Positions 55,101 to 61,100 of a stretch of DNA of 64,000 nucleotides are shown one piece after another. The stretch covers positions 124,001-188,000 of the forward strand of contig NZ_JADLQX010000005.1 of the NCBI RefSeq assembly GCF_015477605.1, given 5' to 3'. Source of the stretch: Nocardia amamiensis. GTDB taxonomy: Bacteria > Actinomycetota > Actinomycetes > Mycobacteriales > Mycobacteriaceae. A program made the position numbers and the translations under genes. The first letter of the stretch is position 1. Every line of letters starts with the position of its first letter. The notes beneath the pieces were generated by a model. It did not search any database, was not told the DNA's origin, and saw nothing but the letters and a program-made list of their open reading frames with translations.

Positions 55101-58100
55101 TCGCCCCATTCCCGCAGCGGCTCACCGCCGTTGTTGACGCCTTCCCAGCCGAGCAGGATCGGGTCGCCGTCAGCCGCGCGCACGACCTCGCCGAGGAACC
55201 GACCCATGGGGTCGGTGTCGAAGAAGTTGACCTCGTCGCTGTAAGGGATACGGGCGTCTTCCGCGTTGTAGCGGCCGGCCGCCTCGGCCAGGCCGGAGAG
55301 CGCGCCCATCCGCCGAGCCAGCCGGTATTCCAGCACGCGCACCGCGTGGCGCACGTGCTCCGGCGTCAAGTCGCCGACGTCGACCCCGAGCTGCCTGGCG
55401 GTTTCCGCCAGCGCCTCGCCCAGCTGCCTGCGCAACTCGAGCGAATCGGACAGCTCCCGCACCATCCGGCCGATCTCCGAGTCGGTGCGCGCCACCGTCG
55501 CCTCGGACTCCGGCAGCGCGGGTTCGGTCGTGGTGTCGCCGGCCTCGGCGGGAGGCTCGGCCGGCGGCTGCTCCTGCTGCCGCCTGGCCTGTTCCTCCTG
55601 GTACTGGCGCTGGAGATCGTCCAGGTCCACGCCGAGTTCCTGCCGGACCAGATCCGGGTCGGCCTCGTCCAGCCAGTAGGTGTACTCCTCGCCGTCGCTG
55701 GTGCGCGGAATTTCGTAGTGCCCGGCCTGGTCGGCGACCCGGCCGGTCAGATGGTGCAGGAACGGGATCAGCTCGCGGCGCTTCCACATGGTTGCCGCTT
55801 CTTTCGCCACACGCGCCGGGTTGCCTTGGAAGGTCGACAGCGCATCGGAATTCGCGACATGCCCGGCCAGATGGATGAGCTCCTGTTGCCCCTGGCCATC
55901 GATGCCGGAGCCGGACGGGTACTTCGGTGTGTGTCCTTCGAACCCGGCCTTCAGCGCCTCCCACAGGCGGCGCAGCAGCGACTTCGGCGTATCCGGTGTT
56001 TCCGGCGGCGTCTGGGGTGTCGTGCGGGGAGCGTCGATGCGTTCGGGGATCTCGACCCGCCAGCCGCCCTCCCCGTCCGCGATCAAGCGCACCGGCACCC
56101 GTTCGCCGTCGACGTCCACGACGTAGCGGCGGACCTCGCCCGCGGGCGGCGGTTGCCGGATCGCTTGTACCGCGTCGGCCAGCTCGGCGATGTCTCCGGC
56201 TTCTCGCAGGACCGCCCGGCGCAGCTGATCGATCCGCTCCGGGGTCAGATCGGCCGGGTCCACGCCGAGACGGCGTGCCCAGGCGTCGCGGATCGCGGCC
56301 AGCCGCGGACGGTCGGCGCCGGTCGCGTCGTCGTGCCGCGCCATCGCGTCCGCGAGGGCTTCGATGGAACCGGCGCGCAACAGGTTCCGGTAGCGCAGGT
56401 CCGCGATGGTGCGCGCGAGGTTCTCCTCGCTGAGGTCCGCGTCGGTGAGCCCGAAGCGGCGCGCCAGTTCGTCGCGGACCTCGTCGAGCGGCCGGACCCG
56501 CGGCTGCGTGTCGGCGGGTTCCAGGTCGCCGGACCGGGGAGGTGCGGACTCCGGCCGTGCGGGCCCCAGCGCGGGCGGCTGATCGCCCTGGCCGATCGCG
56601 TCCAGATACGGCTGGATCTCATCGAGCTGACGGCCGGTGGCCTCGTCGCGCCAGTAGGGCTCGTCGCCGTAGATCCGGTCGACTTCGTCCAACGGGCCGA
56701 AATCGTCGGGGTGGCGCATCGGACGCGGCGGCACGCCGTTGGCGGGATCGCCGAGGAAGCCACGCGCCCTAGCCATTTCGGCCAGTGCGCGCAAAGCGCC
56801 CAGTGGGTCCGGGTGTGCGCCGAGGGCGCGGTCGAGGCCGAGTGCTTCGGCAAGTCTGTTGGCGTAGTCGCGTTCGGCGTCGGTGCGGCCGTCCGGCTCG
56901 GAGCTGTCTTCCGCGTGCAATCGGAAGAACTTCTCGACTTCGTCCACCGGATCCGGGTGGGCGTCGGTCCGCTGCGCCGGACCACCTTCGCTCGGATCGC
57001 CGGAATCCGTTGTGCTTTCGGGCAGACCGTCCGAAGACGTGGAATCCGCAGGTTGCGCGGTCCTGGGCGACTCCGCGGGGGTCTCCCCCTCACTCTCGGA
57101 GGAAATCTCGCGCGGCGCGACCGGTTCACCGGGTCGTCCGGAGCCAGGCGACTCGGCACGGCGTTCCCCGGCTCCTGGACCGCATTCCGGTCCACTCTCC
57201 GGGCCGGACTCCGTTGTGGCACGGCGTCCTTCGGCCGGTTCCGCACCCGAAGGTCCCGGCAGGCCCGCCATGTCCCGCAGCCAGGCGGCGCGCTCGGCGC
57301 CCATGCGGGCCTCCCACTCGGCCTGTTCGGCCTGCAAACGCGCCCAGCTGTCCTCCGGATCGCGGTCGGACAGACCGCGCAGCCACTCGGCGCGCTCGGC
57401 GTCCATCCTGGCTTCCCATTCCGCCTGCTCGACGCGCATCCGCTCGAACCAGTCGTCCGGGCCGCCCGGGCGAATCGGGTGCTCCGAATCCTCGTCTGCC
57501 CGTATGGGCTGCGGCGCGGCGTCCGGACGGGCAGCGGACGACTCCGACTCGGACACCCCGGCTTCGGCGGTCCGCCGGGTGGCGGCGAGATCACGCAGTT
57601 CCTGCACCCGCTGCCGCGCCACGCGAGCCGCCATATCGGCGTTCTCCGCGCGCATGCCGGCGGCGAACTGCCGCATCTCGTCGACGATCGTCGCGTCCGG
57701 CGGCAACGGCCGCTCGGCCATCTCGTGCAGCCACGCCGCGTGCTCGGCCGCCATCCTGGCGTTCCATTCGGCCTGCTCGATCTGCATGCGGAGGAACCAG
57801 TCCGACGGTTCACCGGGCAGCTCGGGTCGCGACGGCCCGTCCTCGGGCGGCGGCGCGGGCGTCGGCGGCTCGCCGGGCGGCTTCTGCGCTCCGCCACCGG
57901 CATTCGCCGCAGGGCCGTCGAAGGTGCCCGACTGCTCCGCGGTTTGCCGCGGCTCGGGCGGCCACACCCGCACGTCCCGGGGCTCGCCGCCGGTACGCGC
58001 TGGGTCGTCGGCCCGCCTACCGGTCGTGGGCTCGGGCGGTTCGCTGGACCGGTCGTCCCGGCGACCAGCCGAAGGCTCACGCGCCTCACCGGACTCAGCC

Positions 58101-61100
58101 TCCCGGCCTACCGAAGGTTCGGAGGCATCCGTGGCTTCCGGCTGCGCCGGAGTGTGCCGTGACTCCGGCGGCCACACGCGCACATCACCCGGCTGGCCGG
58201 CCGAACGCGCCGAGTCGTCGGACCCGTCATTCCGGCGGCTGGTCGAAGACTCGGGCAGCACACCGGACTCGGATTCCCGCCCGCCGGTCGCGGACTCGGG
58301 TTCCTGGCCCCGATGAGCTGCCGGGGGCTCGGGCGGCTGAGTCTCGCGTCGACCCGTCGCCGACTCCGGCGATTCGGCCGCGTTCGGATCCGAGGCTTCC
58401 GGACGTCTGGCCCCGCCGGAGCTCGGTGCGTCCGGTCGCGGTGGGAGCGCGGCAGGCTGCGCCCCGTCGGGCGGCGGCAGTTCGGGGCCGTCCGTCCGCG
58501 AAGTGGGCGGCAGCCAGGCTGGATTCGGCGCGACCGGATGGACGGCGTACGGAATGCCCGCGCGCCATCCGGTGAGCGGCGGGCGGTCCGCGTCCCAGTG
58601 GTAGCCGAGGCCGATGGCGTGCATGTTCGCCTCGCGCCAGCCCGCACTGGGATTGGCGCGGAGGAACTCCGACTCGGCCAGGGCGTCCAGCAGCAGCACG
58701 AGGTCTTGCGGCAGCGGCTCGCCCGCCATCAGGCGGTTCCACGCCTCGGCGACATCGGCGAGCCGGTCCATCGGCCGCCGCACGTACCCGCCATTGGGGT
58801 CGGTGTAGTCGCGCACTCGATGCTCGTCGACCATGAGGTGGTTCTTGATCTGCTGGAGCTGGTCGCGGGTGAACACCGGGACGTCGTCGCGCATGTGCTC
58901 GGCGAGGACGGCCGCGATGGCGTCGGGATCGGTGCCGAAATACAGCAGTTCGCGAATGTCCTCGATGGTGTCGCGCACCGCGTCCGGGTCGTCGGAGGCG
59001 AAGCGGTCGGCCAGCCGCTCGGCCACCCGATCGATGCCATCCTGCATATGCAACAGCTGGGCGTCGACGTCCATGAGCGGGTTGATGCCGCGGTCCTGCG
59101 TGATCAGCTCATCTCGAACGACGTCGACCACGTCGCGCGCGGCGGCCTCCTGCCGTTCCCGCCGATGCGTCTCCAGCCCCTCGGCCATCCGATCCAAGTC
59201 GGTGTCGTCGGCCAGGAACCGGTCGTATTCGCTGTCGGCCCATGCCTGCACGCGACGCCAGTCGGCTACGTCCGCATCCCATTCGCGCTGGAGGGATTCC
59301 GGGATGTCCACGCGATCGGCGGGGTCGCCGTGTTCGGCCGGATCCCACGGCCGGTGCATCGGCTGGATATTGCGCTCCGGCGGCGCGAACCACTCGTAGT
59401 CGCGGAAGACCGTGCCGAACGGCGGAATCTTCTGCAGCCACGGCCGTGCCTGCACCCACTCGCCGATCTCCGGATGACGCTGGATCCAGCCCTTCACCGC
59501 CGGGTGGTTCGGCACCAACGCCGCCATCAGGAGCAGGCGCACGATGTTGTAGGAGTCGGCGCCCCAATGCTGCGCGAAGACGTCCATTCCCGCCGGCACA
59601 TGGGAGGTGTCGTACTGCGACGGAGCCTGCGGCATGTGCACCGGCAGTGAGCTTTCCGGAAGCTGGCCCGGCGGAACGTCATCGGTGGGCAGCGTGATGT
59701 CGTTGACGACGTCCTCCATCGCCCACCCGCTCACACCGTCCGGCAGGTCCTTCGTCTTGTACTTCTTCGGCAGGGTGCCGCCGTCCCGGTTGGTCGTCCA
59801 GGTGGGCCGCGTCGGGTCGACCGGGTGCAGGTTCCCTTCGGCGTCGCGCCAGGCCGTCATGTGCAGCCGGCTGCCGTCGTGCCAGCCGCTGCTGAGACGT
59901 TCGACCTCAGGCGGCGTCATGTCCGCCGTCCGCGCGTTGCCCTCGCGGTCGGCCAGCACCTGCCGGTATTCGACCGTGGTCTCCTCGCGCACGAAAGCCT
60001 GGGCCACCGCGGCGTCGCGGCGCAGCGCGTCGGCGAGGGCGCGATCGTGATCCGCGCGCGGCGCCGCCGGATCGCTGCGGGGACCGAGCACGATGATCCG
60101 CGGCCGCTCGCCTTCCACGATGCCGACCCGGTCGGTCACCATCCGCCCGCCCTCGGCTTCCACGAGCCGCCGCCACACACCGGCGGCCCGAGCCATTTCA
60201 TCCTGCAAGCGGCCGATCCGGTTGTGCGCCTGGTTCACATCGTCCGCGGCATCGGCCAACCCGTCTATCTGGAGCAGCCGGGCGGGCAGTTCGTCGGCGC
60301 GCAGGGTTCCCTCGCGAATTTCGTCCCCCACCTGCGCGCGCAGCTCGGCGATCGTGTCGCGCAGCCGGTCCGGGCCCAGCGCGGCCTCGTCGGGATTGCC
60401 CGAATCGTCGACCACACCGAGCCGGGCGGCGAGGTCGTCGCGCATACCGCGCCGGGGTTTGATCCGCCGGAGCTCGTCGGCCCGTTCCCGCGCCATTCGG
60501 TCCAGTTCGGCGGCCGCCTCGTCGGAAGGCGGTCGGTGCCGCGCGACGCCCGCCTCCTCCAGCTCGGTAAGGCGCTGGTCCACGCGGCGGATCCGCTCGT
60601 CGAGGGTGGTGAACTCCTCGGTCGCGGCCACCAGTTTGCGCAGGGCCTCGGTGCGCCGTTCCCGTTCCTCGGCGGTCACCGGCTTGCGCACCTGCCGATC
60701 GGCTTCTTCGAGGCCGCCGCTCACCTCGACGACATCGGTTCGCGCGCTCGCGTGCAGCGCCTGGATCGCCTCGTCCCGGAAATCCGCGTCCCGGCGAGCC
60801 CATTCGGTGGAATCGTCCACGCCGAGGTTGGCCGCGCGTTCGTTGGCCTTGGCACGGACGAACTCCCGTTCTCGAACGAGGTCCTGGCGCTGCCGGAGCA
60901 ACCCGTCGTATTCCTCGATCAGCCCGATCCGTGCCGCCAATTCGCCGACCTCGGCGGCCGCACGCTCGAACTCCGGCACGAGCATGCGCAGTTCCGCCAC
61001 CACCGCGTCGTCGCCCTCCGGCAACAGGTTCCTGCTGGACAAGTCGGCGACTGTCGATCGAATTCGCTCGGGGGCGAGGTCTTCCGGATCAACGGAGGTA

